Assembly: GCA_041656175.1 (NCBI GenBank)
Contig: JBBAEA010000046.1
Coordinates: 1 to 22,959, forward strand
Reading direction: 5' to 3'
Source of the DNA: JBBAEA01 sp041656175
GTDB lineage: Bacteria; Myxococcota_A; Bradymonadia; UBA4248
Length of the DNA stretch: 22,959 nucleotides
Numbering within the stretch: position 1 is the first letter of the stretch; each line of letters opens with the position of its first letter. A program made the position numbers and the translations under genes. Positions 22,720-22,959 of the stretch are shown here, one piece after another. The notes beneath the pieces were generated by a model. That model was not told the origin of the DNA, made no database searches, and saw nothing but the letters and a program-made list of their open reading frames with translations.

Positions 22720-22941
22720 TGAGACCTTTGCACGGCTAGAAATAGTGAATTTAATTTTACAAATCCGACACATTTTTAAACAAAATAAGACGTTTTGTAG
22801 AGAAATATAAGCTAAAAATACCAATAAAATAAGGCAAGGTGAAGAAGGAATGACATTTTATTCGAAAAATGCTTAAAAGAGTGCTTTCTTAGTGCCACAG
22901 CCGTCCAGGCTGTGGCCGCTTCGCGCGCGGCCTCAGCCGCG
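22720..22941 (+). mobile_element. IS-like element end (right copy), body outside window
   Basis: Starts sharply at TGAGACCTTTGCACGGCTAG and is the reverse complement of 1-222. Its GC-rich hairpin block (22894-22941) corresponds to 1-48. The 18 bases after 22941 extend beyond the left copy and are part of the element or its neighbour. No transposase is visible within the window. Confidence 0.6.
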
Positions 22942-22959
22942 ACCAATCGCTGACATCCA

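Noticed and set aside
1..22959. Whole window as a composite transposon between the two inverted IS-like ends
   Set aside because: The interior is mostly ordinary chromosomal genes (alr, lolA, cca, hutI); an assembly break at a multicopy element explains the ends better.

Overview
The window looks like part of a chromosome from a Gram-negative, Myxococcota/Bradymonadota-type ('deltaproteobacterial') bacterium of moderate GC. The support is a Ser/Thr kinase with a PEGA domain, an OmpA-family protein with TSP3 calcium repeats, a receiver plus PATAN/DUF4388 protein, a DUF3467 protein, a secreted SUMF1/FGE-domain protein, several orphan lipoproteins and LolA. This placement rests on gene content only. 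Nearly all genes look like ordinary chromosomal genes, and no phage, conjugation, CRISPR or toxin modules are visible.

Layout: 1-222 is the inner end of a mobile-element-like repeat. 439-2533 (+) holds hutI and an orphan lipoprotein. 2566-6677 (-) holds an RRM RNA-binding protein, a secreted SUMF1-domain protein, and a large OmpA/TSP3 protein with a TolA-like Ala/Lys tail. 7267-9756 holds a divergent pair, an M20D amidohydrolase (-) and alanine racemase (+). 9991-12170 holds a divergent pair, a YitT-family membrane protein with a coiled-coil tail (-) and lolA (+). 12616-15715 (-) holds a CCA-adding-type nucleotidyltransferase, a doubtful small ORF, and a receiver-PATAN regulator. 16255-17128 (+) is an overlapping DUF3467/MocA-like pair. 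17291-18869 holds an orphan lipoprotein (-) and a BtuF-like binding protein (+). 19321-21246 (+) is the Ser/Thr kinase. 21666-22244 (-) is a small outer-membrane beta-barrel. 22720-22941 is an inverted copy of the 1-222 repeat.

The most distinctive content is between the genes. Two families of dispersed intergenic repeats recur. Family A (3 copies, all in + orientation, ~150-190 bp, GC-rich hairpins) lies at about 6923-7100, 12202-12396 and 21410-21555. Family B (about 7 copies, both orientations, ~100-135 bp, a small hairpin followed by T-rich sequence and a TGATTTTATTGACTTTATTTTGAA-like tract) lies at about 265-398, 1757-1857, 12413-12535, 15859-15948, 17140-17240, 18888-19000 and 22583-22700. 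Some long reading frames start inside these repeats, so I moved several gene starts downstream. The nearly identical 222-bp inverted repeats at the two window ends suggest that this is an assembled contig that breaks at a multicopy IS-like element.

Functional links are mostly general: envelope biogenesis and surface (LolA, OmpA, Alr, lipoproteins, beta-barrel), signalling (kinase, receiver-PATAN protein) and small-molecule metabolism (HutI, M20D, MocA-like, BtuF-like). I do not see one coherent new multi-gene system. The repeats and a few unusual protein architectures are the parts worth following up.
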